64,000 nt of DNA from Rhea pennata (GCF_028389875.1 NC_084702.1:41849053-41913052), one strand, 5' to 3'; shown: positions 11,266 to 23,084, counted from the stretch's first letter. Notes: generated by a model from the letters alone, not told the origin. Made by a program: numbers and translations.

Positions 11266-14200
11266 GTATGTAGTATTAGCCCACTTTAACTTGAAAATTA
11301 AGGCTGCTCTAGCATGTTAAAAAGTAGGAAGACTATCTCCAGTGTAGTTACTCCTTTTAGATGCTCAGTAACAGAGTGGCTTTCACTTGGCATATTCTCA
11401 CATTGGCAGATTTGTCTCTGTGGCCTTTGCTATAGTGGTTTCAATTTGAGGATACAAGTAATGCAAAATAGGTTCTCGAACAGATTTGGACAGTAAATCA
11501 CTCCATCACATTGGATGAGGTCTTGGACTGTTTTGTGGCTCACTGAACCTTAATTCTGTAATGAGCACAGTGATACCCCTACTCTGTGCAGCATCTCTGC
11601 AAAAATGTTCTGATTTTGTGTGAGAAGTGCAGGCATTTTTGTGAAATGTGTGTGCATTTCCTTAATCAGTGTAATCTCTGCAGTGTTGTTCCAGATGAGC
11701 CCAGCTACTGAAGCCTCCTTGTCAAATTACCATTTGTAAGCAGCAGTCAGTGATTTATTACATCCTAATGTCAAGATTTCCATGATAGGGCCATGTTGCT
11801 AGGCAGTGCCATTCCTATGGATAGCCATTCCCCACATGGTGAAATGATCAGTTTCTAAAATCAGTTCTCTCAAACGAAGGAAAATGCGGATTTTATTATG
11901 ACTGTGTTTCTTTTAGGCACACTGTTCTGGGTTGTGTTTCTTTCCAGTGTGCCACCCAAGAAACCACCTAGGGCAGTATCAGTGTCAGGGAGCCCTGGGG
12001 CTGGTCTGGGCAACAGTTGAAGAATGCCAGGAGAGCATCTGTGAGGCACTGGGAGATCAGGCTAAAGAGCTGTCTTTGAAACTATATCCCCGCACTCGCT
12101 GCCTTGCTAAAGAGATGAATTGTCCAGCTCTGAAGCCTGTGGCTTAATGTGTGACCACTGAAACCCAGTATAATCACTTGGTTACTTTTCTTCAATATCT
12201 TTTCTCAAATTTATCTTCCATGCTGTGATGCCTTGAATTGCTAAATTTATTTCCCTTAGTAAGCATTTTAGTATAGTTTAAAGAATAATGAAATATTTGT
12301 AACAAAATACTAGGATGCAGATTTGAATCTCTTCAAGGACTTTGGCTTTGCTGCATTTCCCAAGCAGGATGAAGTGCCCAAGGGCTCCTGACATTCCCGT
12401 GCACATATGGTGTTAGGGGAGAGCAGGAATTTCCACTTTTATTGACCCATGGATACAAAAAAAAGAAAGGATAGAAATCTCTGCCTTGAGCAAAATGCAG
12501 CGAATGCTTCTTGTCCCTTTTTAGTTCCTCATACAAGGAACATACTTAGCCTCATGAAGGCAAGGATTATTCTCCCTGATTTAATAAGTGAAATTTTATT
12601 ACAGGTAAATGGGAAGGGGAATAGTAATTTTCACTGTCAGCCCCCACATTCCCAGTAAGTCTCTAAATGAAGAATGACGGGCAGAAGGAGGAGGTTTCAC
12701 CTCTTAGAAATCTGTGTTGATATAGCTAAAATTAAAATATGATTAAACCCCCCCCCACACACTTATTTGTGATTGGAAAGATTTATTCACCCTGTTTCTG
12801 AGAAAATCAGCTGGAAGCATATTAAGAATGCATACCAATATTAAGTATATGGCTATTTTATTCTTACCTATTGCAACTGTAATCTACATTGATGTTTCCG
12901 GTATTAAAATTCACTAGAGTTCTGTTCTCATAGTTACCCATGTTGTTAGAACCCATTTTTACCTCCACCTTCATAGCTTACAGTTTTATTTCCTTTATGA
13001 GAAATACTATTTGTTATTAAAATTCCAATTGTTGGAATTTATACTTTTATTGGCTTTGTGCAGACCTGTTTGCTCACGACTACACACAAGTCAAATATTG
13101 TTAGGTGTAATTGTAAGACAATATAGTACTAAAAATCAGAAATACTAAAACTCACTTGAAGACACAAATACAACAGATTGTTTGATTTACAGTTTTGTAC
13201 CATATACAGAAAGTGCTATAAACTAGGAAATACACTCAGTTTGTAAGCGCATAGCTAGATGAAATTAATAGCCAATGTTTTATTCTTCCTTGTGCCAAGT
13301 AAGTTTTATTGCTTGGACAGCACAGGCTCCCTCTTGCGGCTAACAACTTATGAAATGCATTTTATCTTCCCTCCAGAAAATGCTAGCCAGTGCAGTGATA
13401 TTCTGGACTCTGTTTTTTTGAAATTACTGTTAGCAAAAAGCATAAAGGTGTAGTGTCTTTTTTAACAAGGCAAGGTCCGAGAGAAAGCAAAGAAAGGAGG
13501 AAACTGAAAATTGTGGGTAACTCCTCTTTTCTCTTCTCTCCCATATTATGATAGTGATGAATATACTCCTCACTTTTGTGTGCCTCACTTAATATATGCA
13601 AGTACAAGCTGAAAAAGGATAATGTGGATTCATTTAAAGGCACTTTATAAAAAGAGTCTGGTAAAAGGCTTTTAACTGTTTGAGCAGTCAGATCAAACAA
13701 GATGGATAAACCCTAGTTGCAGTAGGTTATAAGAACATTAATTTAATTTAATTCAGCTCAGCTGTTTGCTTACATGACTGTATGCATGTGAGAGAGGAGG
13801 AAAACAAGTGAATCCCTGGGATGTAGGGTCTGGTTATTTTTATTTTTAAATCTGGACATACGGTCATTTGAATTTGCACATTTAACTATTGACACAAAAC
13901 CTTCATTTTAATAATACAAATAAGTCTTTCATATTAAGTTACTTATTGGTGCCAGCTTCACTAGAGGTTCACTTTGGAAGCTTGAAATAAAGGTTGAAAT
14001 ATTTGTTACCATGTCTGGCACACTGCATTTCATTTGTTTGATAATGAGTAAAATTAATCATTCTTGGTGAGAGTGTGTGTGTGTGTGGCAGTGGGATTCT
14101 CCTTGGTCTCAGGAATAAAAATATTTGACAAGAATTTGACCTTTCTTTCTTCTAAAGGAAAAGATAAATATAGAAAGCTCCCAATTCTAGTTCTACGGGG

Positions 14201-17200
14201 TTTATTTTCAAGAGTTCAAGTAAAACATCTGCATAGCCAAAGGGCTTTTTTAATTAAGAAGAATGGCCATTAAAATTCCGTGGCTATTTAAATTTACCAT
14301 TTGTGAATCATGAAATCAAATTGAATTATTAATAAGGGTGCAGATGCAGACATAAAAAACAATGTAGACCTTATTAACGTCTAGAATTGTTTGAGCTTGT
14401 AAAAAACAAATAACAACAACAAAAAACCCTGGAGGTTCACCACTTACTGTGAATTCCCATTAGGTTTCTTGCACATTAGAGAATCCGATTAGCTTACAAA
14501 TTGTCTAGAAGCTATTATTTGTTCAAAATTTGATTCAAATACTGCAATAGGATAATCTGAATATATATTATCTGTCCAAACTCTGGAAGTTGATACAATT
14601 CACAACAAAAAAGTGAAAAGGGTGTGGAAGAGGGATTATGATCTGACATTAAAGACTTAAAAGAAGGCTCTCCTTGTTATGTGTGGTTGAGAACTACACA
14701 AACATGAATTTCTTATTCAGTGTTTACAGTAGCTACATTTCACCTTAACAAGGCCCCTCTTCTTATAAGCTTTTCTTCATTTTAGAGTGATAATGTTCCT
14801 GATATCTTCAAAGGAAGCACAGTCAGGCCTTTGGTGGAAAAATGCTTGTATTAAGATACATAAGCTGTAGCATATTTCTGGATATTCATTTGTGGGGAGT
14901 TAATTTGAATAAATGCTGTGAGGTTATCCCAGTATCGTAACACTTCTTAAAGTGGTGAAAGATAGTGTCAAGATACAAATTCCTAAAAAGAGTTTCCTCT
15001 GAGCAATGATTGTGTATAGCTCCTTTCCTTAATGCTTTTTCTCATAAGATGCTATATGTGGCTCTACTGGTATTTTACAGCAATGGTTCCCTTATTAGTG
15101 TAGTTGTCGGGGTGGAAGGAAAAGGAGGAGGGAGAGGATGGGAGAGGTCACGGGATTAAACACCCAGAGCTGGCCGCAGAAAGGAGGCGCAGTTCCTAGA
15201 AAATGGTGAGATGCAGGCGACTTCCACGCTGCTGCGCGAGCCAGTGTTTCGTGCTGGAGGTGAGGCTATGTGCCGTGTTTGGTGACACGGGGAGATTTGG
15301 GGCCGCATCCTGAACTGGTGTGTTTCCATGAATCAGTAAAAGCAATGAGCTAATCAGATGGGTGAGCTGTGTGCACAATGCCCTGCTTTGTGGGAACCCT
15401 GGGTTTGGGAGTGACCTTGGGGCTTTCCTTCCTCAGGCAAACGGGGGCTTGTAAGCATTACAAAGCCTCCCTGGAGAAGCTGGCTTTTTTCAGCTTTTGC
15501 TTTTGCATTCCCCACTGCCTGATTATTCAGTCTCAGAAGAGGATGCCTATATTACCAGCCCCAGGGTGAATGTGGAGTTTGCAGCTGCTATTTTGTGAGC
15601 AGGGGGTTGCACAGAAGCAGAAATTAATTCAAAGTTGAGGGGTGAAAAAGGCTGTTAAAAACCGCTGCATACCAAGCTGAAGCCTTGGGCAGTTAAAAAT
15701 AATGTGAACTAATGTAAGAAGGGGAGTAAAAAGAAGTAAATGCAAGAAGAGAGAAGGAAAGAGGAGAAATGAGAATCAGAGAAAATGAAATACATTGAAA
15801 TAAATATGAATGCCCAAAGCCATCAGACCCTCTTTGTGCTGTGAAATGTCAGATTGCAAGCTACTCGTGGCTGTAGCTATTGCACCTGATGGCTGTGAAT
15901 GCCCTCATGAGGACCTGGCCCGTTGGAGCAGACACAGAGTGGTGTGACAGCGGACAGGACTTGTCCAGGTGGGAACAGGACGGCTGCGTGATGCTGCCTT
16001 GAAGGCCATCACCAGCCTGAAGCCTGAGAATGTTACAGATTAGTCCCATATTAGTCCCATTAGGGAATTACAAATGTAAAGTTGTTTCTTGCCTTTTTAT
16101 CTCTCTCTGGTGTTTTTACAGCATTAAACTAGGATCTTCCAGTACTTCTGCACCTGTGAAATCTAAAAAATTATCATTTCTAAATAATGTGCTTCTATGC
16201 CATCTGTTAAGCATTTACTGAAATGCAGATGTCTCTGAACATTATTCCCAGACTGAAGTCTGGAAATAAGCCAAAGATGTAATCGTGAAACAAAAACATA
16301 GTAAAACAATTAGTGATAGAGAACAGTTTGGAACTATATGGCTGTGTCACTGGGCAATGGAGAGTCAATTTAACAGATACTTTACAATTAACAAAAAGGC
16401 AAAATTCTGCTCTCTTCCTTGATCTTCACCTAAATCTGTGGATTATACCATTCCTAAAGCTCTTTGACTATGATAGGCCTTTTTTTTTTTTTTTTTTTTT
16501 TAAGAAAAAAGTTACATGATCTGATGAAACTGTGAATTCTGTGGGAGCATTTAGGCATGCTGATCCTTCTGAAAGTTGCATCCTTTGCATCTCAGAAGAT
16601 GTGGAACAGTCTAGCTGTCTACACTGAATTTATATAATCTCAATGATAAGAGCGATCTGATCTCTTAATACACAGTAGTCCCTGCCACTGTGTAAAGCAT
16701 ACGTTTAATCCATTAAGCTGCATGGGTTTTGGTGATTTCTAGATGTAGCTTTGGCAACAGTAGTGGTTTCGCGCTAACCTGAAATGAAATAGAATAAGAG
16801 AAATAAAAAGGAAGGACAATCCAGTTAGGAGACAGTATTTTCTGTAATTCGTTGGGAGATACGACACACGTAATTCAGCCTTTCTTTGCTAAATCTCCTC
16901 GTCTGCAACAGAACGATTAAAATTTTGGCTACGCTATTTGTCTATGAATGAAATACTTGCTAAAGTATTTGCCTGTTTGTGTGCAATTGCTGTTGTTGTG
17001 TTTGTCCTAGATGTCGCAAAGTTAAAGTATAAACAAACCAAGCAGAAACGTTGCTTGCAAACCGCCGGGAAGCGGAGGCTAGACGGATGGCTGCTGGGCG
17101 AGGGCTGCTCTTTCCTCGTGCCCGCTGGGAGTGAGCAGGGATTCCAGGCACGGCTGGCCCAGCGAACCGCTTCCTGCCCACGCAGGGCTCGCTGGGCTGC

Positions 17201-17607
17201 CCCAAGTTTCTCAGAGCCTTTTAAAAGTGTAATTCCAAAATACATTGTCTTTAGCTGGGCCAGGGGCTGGGGGCGAAGGAGATGACAGAAGCTAGGCATA
17301 GCTTTGGCTTGCAGTGAGAATTTGTTCTGTCATTAATATTTTGTGCATGCTTTTGCTGAAGGGTAGCGGAACAGAAATTGTGATTTTACTTGGAGCTTCT
17401 CGTTCAAGAAATGACTTTTCAGTTCCAGTAAAGCAATGAAATTGCATTTCCCAAGATAACAAAATTTAAAATTAAAGCCACTAGCGGATAACACTTGCCA
17501 TAATTTCTGTGTTAAAATGTGTGCCATGCAAAGTTGTTACTGAGCAGCAGTACCTCAGATGGTGGTTTTCACTGTTCTGTTTTTGTTGTTTTCCTCGGTC
17601 TTGATAG
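11266..17607 (+). other. Intron C-D of the Arg/Ser-rich gene (about 6.3 kb)
   Basis: Noncoding. It contains a C-run (12748-12756), a 22-base T-run (16480-16501), an AT-rich block at about 14270-14400 with ATTA/TAAT cores that looks like a regulatory element, and a modest GC-richer patch near 17.07-17.22 kb. Open frames here (for example 16938-17285 plus strand) are not bordered by compatible splice sites. Confidence 0.7.
16480..16501. repeat. Poly(T) run of 22
   Basis: Uninterrupted T homopolymer followed shortly by an A-rich stretch, directly visible. It could be the tail of a minus-strand retroposed element, but no element body is recognisable next to it. Confidence 0.95.
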
Positions 17608-17655
17608 GAGAAGCCCAGATGTACAAGCTAAAGAACAACTGTGGAAACATATTCA
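17608..17655 (+). CDS. Internal coding exon D (48 bp)
   Basis: It is bounded by a ttgatag acceptor and a CA|GTAAGT donor that matches the U1 consensus well. The first base completes a Ser codon opened in exon C, giving SRSPDVQAKEQLWKHI with two bases left for the next exon. It continues the RS run (RSRSRSPD across the junction) and then begins a charged segment with Leu and Trp that continues into exon E. The length of 48 bp is a multiple of three and the exon is phase 2 on both sides. Short exon, but frame, phase and splice signals agree. Confidence 0.85.
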
Positions 17656-18290
17656 GTAAGTACTGTCCTCATAGGGTCTGACTGACCACTGCATTGCCCC
17701 AATATAGTTATTCCCACCCCTTGCACTGTGGCTGCAAAGCATTATGTTCTGATTTGTTTATGTGCAGCAGTACATTAATTGCACAGGTGTAAATTACTTA
17801 GCTTTGCATAGAAGATACTTCCTACCACTGAATACAGGTGACTATTTTATGTAGGTGAATTAAAGAAAAATACAGTGTCTTAAATATGTATTCCTGTGAG
17901 GCTTCCAAAATATCCTTGGTTTTAATACTGACATTTTTAGGATGAGGTCCCCTATTCTGTTATACATACTGCTACCAAACAGGAAGATAATAACCTATTC
18001 CAAGGAATATTCAATGTTCAGTATTCACAATATTCATTTATATTGAGAAGCAACAAGATCAGGGTGCAAGAAGGTGAGAGGAAGATAGAATAGGATGTGA
18101 CATGCAATTGAAGCAATCAAGGTAAAGTTAGACATGTTTCTTAGTAGGTTTCCTGTTTTGATGTCAAGATAACTTCTGGGCTGAAAACAGCTTGTTTAAG
18201 TATATCTTTCCAACCTAATGGAATAAAAAATGAATGGTTATGCAGTTGCTAGCTACTGTAATATTATTTACTTTGCCTAATCCTTTCTAG
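17656..18290 (+). other. Intron D-E (635 bp)
   Basis: Short intron beginning GTAAGT and ending cctttctag. Nothing else recognised inside it. Confidence 0.8.
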
Positions 18291-18359
18291 GAAGGAACTT
18301 GTGGATCCATCTGGCCTGTCTGAGGAGCAATTGAAAGAAATCCCATATACTAAAATAGA
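18291..18359 (+). CDS. Internal coding exon E (69 bp)
   Basis: The acceptor is tcctttctag and the donor GA|GTGAGT, a near-perfect consensus. Joined to exon D it gives [19 protein letters not shown] and then KEIPYTKI. The region looks like a short helical motif ([18 protein letters not shown]) ending before a proline, the only part of the tail with a clear alternation of hydrophobic and charged residues. It could be a binding segment in an otherwise disordered tail. It is 69 bp, a multiple of three, phase 2 on both sides. No named domain recognised. Confidence 0.87.
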
Positions 18360-18398
18360 GTGAGTTTATGTCAGGACTTCTGTTATGAATATAAAAGC

Positions 18399-18454
18399 TC
18401 ACTTCTCTCTCTCTCTTTTCTTTCTTTCTTTCTTTCTTTCTCTTTTTTTCTTTT
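18399..18454 (+). repeat. (CT)n/(CTTT)n polypyrimidine tract just inside an intron
   Basis: An almost pure C/T stretch of about 55 bases made of CT and CTTT units, starting about 40 bases downstream of the exon E donor. Such tracts can bind polypyrimidine-tract proteins, so an effect on inclusion of exon E is conceivable; that part is inference. Confidence 0.9.
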
Positions 18455-18599
18455 ACTGTGAGCTCTGTCATACTGAAATAGGATGGGGCTACACATACTT
18501 CATAAGCTTTAATGCTCTCAGGTATGGGTTGTGTTAGGCTACTAAACAGTTTTTAAACCTAGCATTTTCCCTTTCCCAAATACAGAAAGAATCATCTTT

Positions 18600-18684
18600 G
18601 TCTCTCTGTATGCCACTCGCTCATAGAACATATGCTCTATGTTCTATATGTCTCTCTATGCCACCCAGCAATATGTTCTATATG
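18600..18684. repeat. Imperfect tandem duplication (about 48-50 bp) with an inverted repeat
   Basis: The word gtctctctgtatgccac at 18600 recurs in shortened form at 18650, and a tatgttctatatg-type word recurs at about 18638 and 18672. Within the first unit a perfect 10-base inverted repeat (18623-18632 against 18638-18647) has a 5-base loop. This is a small local duplication in an intron. Confidence 0.75.
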
Positions 18685-19273
18685 ATATACAGTATACAAC
18701 CAGGGAGAATTGAATACAAGTGAACAAGCCTATTTCTTTTCTAAACTTCTTTCCTTTTAAATTTTTATTCTGGTCATCTAAAGCACTGTTTGGTCTGCTC
18801 AACCCCTTTTCCCTCGCTTACCATGGGCAGCTGCCAAGGCATAACCATTTCCTTCAGAACGGACATCTATTTTACCATGATAATTGCCCATTTGGGATGC
18901 CATGTGTTAGTGCAAGCAGCTGCCTGTGAGATAAATGGGATCCATTTATATTAGAGCGTTCTTCCACAATACCTCTGACAAAAAGAGGCTGATGTTAAAG
19001 CTGTATATTTTAATACATTCCTTATTAAGAAGTTTCATTCTCAGACACAGACATGTCCATTTTAGTGACCTTTGCACTTTTAAAGCATTAATTTGTAAAG
19101 TACAGGCTCATAAGAAAAGCACCAGCCTTTTAAATTCAGGCAGTGCAAGAAGCCATCTGTTATACTTTATTAAGAAATGGGAGGGTGTCTCAGGCTGAAG
19201 TTGCATTTATTTTTTTTTTGTGCCAAAGGTCTGATTTATTGATCCACTGTTGTGAATTTTGTTTCTCACATAG

Positions 19274-19384
19274 GACTCAAGGTGACCCAATTCGCATTAG
19301 ACATTCACATTCCCCTCGAAGCTACCGTCAGTATCGGCGCTCCCAGTGCTCTGATGGCGAAAGATCTGTTCTGTCAGAAGTGAA
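19274..19384 (+). CDS. Internal coding exon F, His/Arg/Ser/Tyr rich (111 bp)
   Basis: It is bounded by a ctcacatag acceptor and an AA|GTATGT donor. In the inherited phase it reads ETQGDPIRIRHSHSPRSYR, then QYRRSQCSDGERSVLSEV, leaving two bases. The middle is basic with SP and RS motifs typical of phosphorylatable disordered tails. The end is acidic and aliphatic. The exon is 111 bp, a multiple of three, phase 2 at both ends, the sixth such exon in a row. Coding support is strong: 37 codons without a stop in the one allowed phase and good splice sites. Confidence 0.88.
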
Positions 19385-20419
19385 GTATGTGAAAGTGATT
19401 ATTAGCAATGGGTTGTTCTAATGGGTCACAGATGTTCCCCAGAGATCATGCTTAGATTAGAAGTGGCATAGATGTGATTGTGTGCTGACACAGGATTCAG
19501 GCAACCCTGTAAGCAGTAAGTCTTCAGAGCTAAATAACTCAGTGAAGTGCAAAAACATTCGTAGTCTATTTTGAGTCATGGAGGCTTTCTTGACTCACTC
19601 TGTAGAAAGGGTGAAAAACTGAAAAATGCAAACTAAGCCTGCCCTGCTCCTCAGAGGTATGTCATGAAGTTGCCTAAGGGAGGAGAGCTCACATGACTCA
19701 CTTTCCAAGTACTTACATCCTTAATAGAGTCAAGCCGTTCATCGGCAGGAGTGTGTTTCATGAGAGCTCCGATAAACCACTCTTCAGTAATGGGTGGCTC
19801 TGTCTTTCCTAGAAGACCAGTTTGTAAAGGGAATATCTATGAATGGAGAAGAAAAAGCCCCATATTCAGTTATATTAAGGCCTGAAATGACAAAAGCAGT
19901 TTCCTGAAAATATCATCCACTTACAGCACCCCCACGCCAGTACGTACCTGCATCAGTTACTGTGCCCCCAGCACGCGTACAGAGAAGTTAAGGCTTTCCA
20001 GGGGAGGCACTCCTCTGCCTTGGGAGAAGGATGTTCTGGGCTTGCTGTACAGCTGCTGGCTGTTCCTGTGCCACCCAGGGTGGGGCGGGCTGCTGACACC
20101 CTGAAGGAGGTAGTGCACATTGCGATTTAGGATGGGGCTCATCTCACATCAAGTTGGGCCCCCTCCCTAGTGTAGGGGGAGAGAGGCCTCATAAGTAGGG
20201 AAGGGATGAGCTGTGCCCTGAACGTGCCTCTCCCTACAGAATATTGACAGGGCCACAATAGCTTCTCGATGCCGAAAGTTAGGGGACAGGCAGTGAGTTG
20301 CCTTTGAGATCTGCAATTACTTGATGCGCCTTTTTGTCACCAGCTGGGTCAGTTTAATATGCTTCTTGTGTATTCTTACAGTGTACTTCATTACAGCGAT
20401 ACCTATTTTGTAATTCCAG
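19385..20419 (+). other. Intron F-G (about 1 kb)
   Basis: Begins GTATGT and ends ttttgtaattccag. Nothing further recognised. Confidence 0.75.
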
Positions 20420-20501
20420 TGCAAAAACTGATCTGGTGCCTCCACTGCCTGTGACACGTTCTTCAGACGCTAAAGGTCCCAGCATCCAATTGACTCAGCT
20501 G
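20420..20501 (+). CDS. Internal coding exon G (82 bp) with a tandem donor
   Basis: The acceptor is taattccag. The first base completes an Asn codon, followed by AKTDLVPPLPVTRSSDAKG and PSSIQLTQL. The PPLP stretch is a possible proline-rich ligand segment. The exon leaves the series of phase-2 junctions: using CTG|GTTAGT it ends on a codon boundary and exon H continues in frame. A second donor, TTA|GTAAGT, lies four bases downstream; using it shifts the frame and stops after six codons (V-K-T-K-R-I). I prefer the first because exon H then stays open for 42 codons with composition like the rest of the tail. Confidence 0.8.
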
Positions 20502-22368
20502 GTTAGTAAGTGTGCACCCTTTAAAAATTTCCTCTTTTGGAGGGAGAAAGGGTCAGGTGCTGTATTTTAATTAAGTCTTTGCCTTTCAGTGAAAAGGAAA
20601 TATGACTCAGGTTCTTTTTTTTGTGACTGGAAGCTTTACATTTTGCAACTTGATTACTTTGTTTACATTTCCAGGTATACTGAATTCTGTAGCATATGCT
20701 CCCATGGATACCTGCTTCCTACCGGAGGACACTTAAGTTTGATGCTTTGTTATCTCACAATTATTTAAAATATGCAAGTGTGCTTAGGCTGTAGCTGTAA
20801 TGATAGTCTATCATCATTTTCCCTCCACTTCTTAGAGCTTGATTGCTCAGGCTTGCAACATTGTTTTTTTTTTTTTTTTTTTTCAACTACTGAATAGTTA
20901 TTCTTTTCATCCTATTGCAACAAAATGGACAGAGCTCGTCTTTATCACTGCCTTTTATCATAAATTATGGTAACCTATCTTAGCTTTGACAGGCAGTCAT
21001 ATTAAGCTCAAAACATGAGACGCAAATGATACTCAAAAAGCAAGCACTTGTACATACTTCTGTTATACAAGTGCACTGAAGGAAAACCAGTGCATACAAG
21101 GGAAAATTCCAGACCTGTTTCTACCTAGCTTCCAAATCCTTAGAATGCTACAAACTGCTTCTCTTCTGACAAACACTTACCTGGAGTTTTTTTCCAGCAA
21201 CGCTCTGGGATTCCTGTGTACTCATTAAACGTTTTGTTACTTTACCGGTATGCATTAGAAATTCGAGTGAACTCATGGAAGCAGACTCCTAAATCTTGCT
21301 TCTTTCTAGACCCTTTTTCATTTTAATTTGATTTTTGTAGTCATTATTTGCAACGGGAAGGCGTATCTGTGTAATAACACATTCAGTAAAAGCAGGATTC
21401 CCAATTGTCCTCTTAACAGTGTGTATATAGGCTTTCAGCAACACTAGATTGTCATTTAAAAATCTAAGTGTTGTAGTTTCAAATCTAAAATCAAAATATG
21501 AAATATAATACACACATTTCCTTCTCACCCATCATGTCTGTTAATCTGGCATGTGAGTACACGAAAACCACATGCTGATACAGCAGTGTGGAAACTCCAA
21601 AGAACATAACCAATAAAACATGTCCAATTTTATCCTGTAAACAGAATAATTTAAGTTTGAACAACTTTAAAACAAAAAAGAGATTATTTTTCACTTTAAG
21701 GCCAGCAAACATACTATATCCTGTCAGATAGGAATTAAGTTTGAGGATATTTTTATTCCTGCATATGATGGAAATTGAAAAAGAAGAGCTATCCTTGATA
21801 TTTTTCTAAGGACTTGCTCCAGCAGGGAGCAGGAAGTTGATATATTTAAAACTAAGTGCTTTACACTTTAAGCACATTTAAGTGCTTTATAGAAATAGGT
21901 AACTTGCAGTATTGAATCCAGTTCAAAATTCACCACATAATCTTATTTTCATTACTATCTAATATTATTTGGCTTGAATTCATTGCCCTGGAAGGAATTA
22001 GTGTTACAATGTTCAGTGTCTACAAACACCTCTCTTTTCCCTTCTCCCCAGAATGCCTCACAACAGTGGCCATTAATTCCTAATGAACACTTGTTTGCAG
22101 TATTTGGCCAAATACCAAATAATTAGTCCTGGTATTTCCTGAATAGGGAATATGAATCCAAATAGCATAGGGGGCAGCAGCTGGGAGGGGTAGGAGAAGG
22201 CAAGAGGAGAGTAAGTTTTGTTTGATCAGAACAGACTTTCATACTCCTGGTATCAATAAATTGTCCTATCCTTAGTCTAAGGCTGTCATAAAAGCAGTTA
22301 TCAAAACATAGGATTTAAGTAAGTCTGCTGTACATTTTCAGCAACATATTATCATTTGTTCTCTTCAG
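20502..22368 (+). other. Intron G-H (about 1.9 kb)
   Basis: Contains a 20-base T-run at 20864-20883 and otherwise AT-rich unique sequence. It ends with ttgttctcttcag. No coding segment supported. Confidence 0.75.
20864..20883. repeat. Poly(T) run of 20
   Basis: Uninterrupted homopolymer, directly visible, intronic. Confidence 0.95.
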
Positions 22369-22497
22369 AAACGAAGCGGATCTAAAGAGAGCCTAATAAA
22401 AGAAAAATCTCATCTATCCACTAACAACCTGGATGGAAAACCCACCACTAAAACAATAAAAACTGTACAGGTGTCACGCTTCAAGGTAGAGACTTGA
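22369..22497 (+). CDS. Probable terminal coding exon H (129 bp with stop)
   Basis: It follows a strong acceptor (gttctcttcag) and reads KRSGSKESLIKEKSHLSTNN, then LDGKPTTKTIKTVQVSRF and KVET before a TGA at 22495-22497. The segment is Lys/Ser rich. Near the end it carries R-F-K-V, which fits the [R/K]-F-x-[V/I] docking motif known for the CCT domain of SPAK and OSR1 kinases; whether it works here is inference. Within the last codons AAG|GTAGAG is an acceptable splice donor, so in some transcripts the exon could be internal and end at 22485, removing V-E-T and the stop. No poly(A) signal AATAAA lies close downstream (the first one I find is near 26696), which leaves the exact 3' end open. Confidence 0.78.
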   Translation, partial: KRSGSKESLIKEKSHLSTNNLDGKPTTKTIKTVQVSRFKVET

Positions 22498-23084
22498 TTG
22501 TTGTAACTGAGGATGGTGAATGGATTTTATTCTTTGGAAACCAAGGAGTGTTTTTGTGCAAGGAAAGAAGCTGAAGTTGGAGTGATAGCAGTTTCCTCAG
22601 AACTTTCAGAAATGCAGCCTGCTTGCTGGGAAGGCCAAGCAATGCATTAACTGCTTACACCGCTCTAGAGTCGCGTGACTGACTGAGAAGTTGCCCGATT
22701 AGACAACCAAAAAGAAAAGTCTTAGGAAAACTGTATGATCAGCAGTTACATTTCCAAAAAGAAAAAAAAGAAACAAAAAATTGCTGCAACAAAACAGGCT
22801 GTATGGTCTGCTCTGTAACTGAATTGCCTTTTTCCAAAAATGACTGTTAACTAACATGATCAGGGCCAGATGCTTCAGGGGAAGAAAAGTAGTCATATTT
22901 TTGGCCAATTGTGCAATACAGTATGACTCGGGAAGAAACATCTTCACAACTCCATCTGGCGATCAACTTACGCCCTGAAACATAAGGACTGCGAGCTCTT
23001 AAAATGTTTATTTTAGGCTGGCGTAACAACAGATGCTAGTGGTGTTAACGCAAATGTTGACTCAATGCATTTTTAGCTCAGAAG

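Larger units (their letters stand above)
18360..19273 (+). other. Intron E-F with polypyrimidine simple repeat
   Basis: It starts GTGAGT and ends tctcacatag. A CT-rich tract lies about 40 bases inside the donor (18399-18454), followed by a local duplication with an inverted repeat near 18600-18684. No coding segment seen apart from chance frames. Confidence 0.75.
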
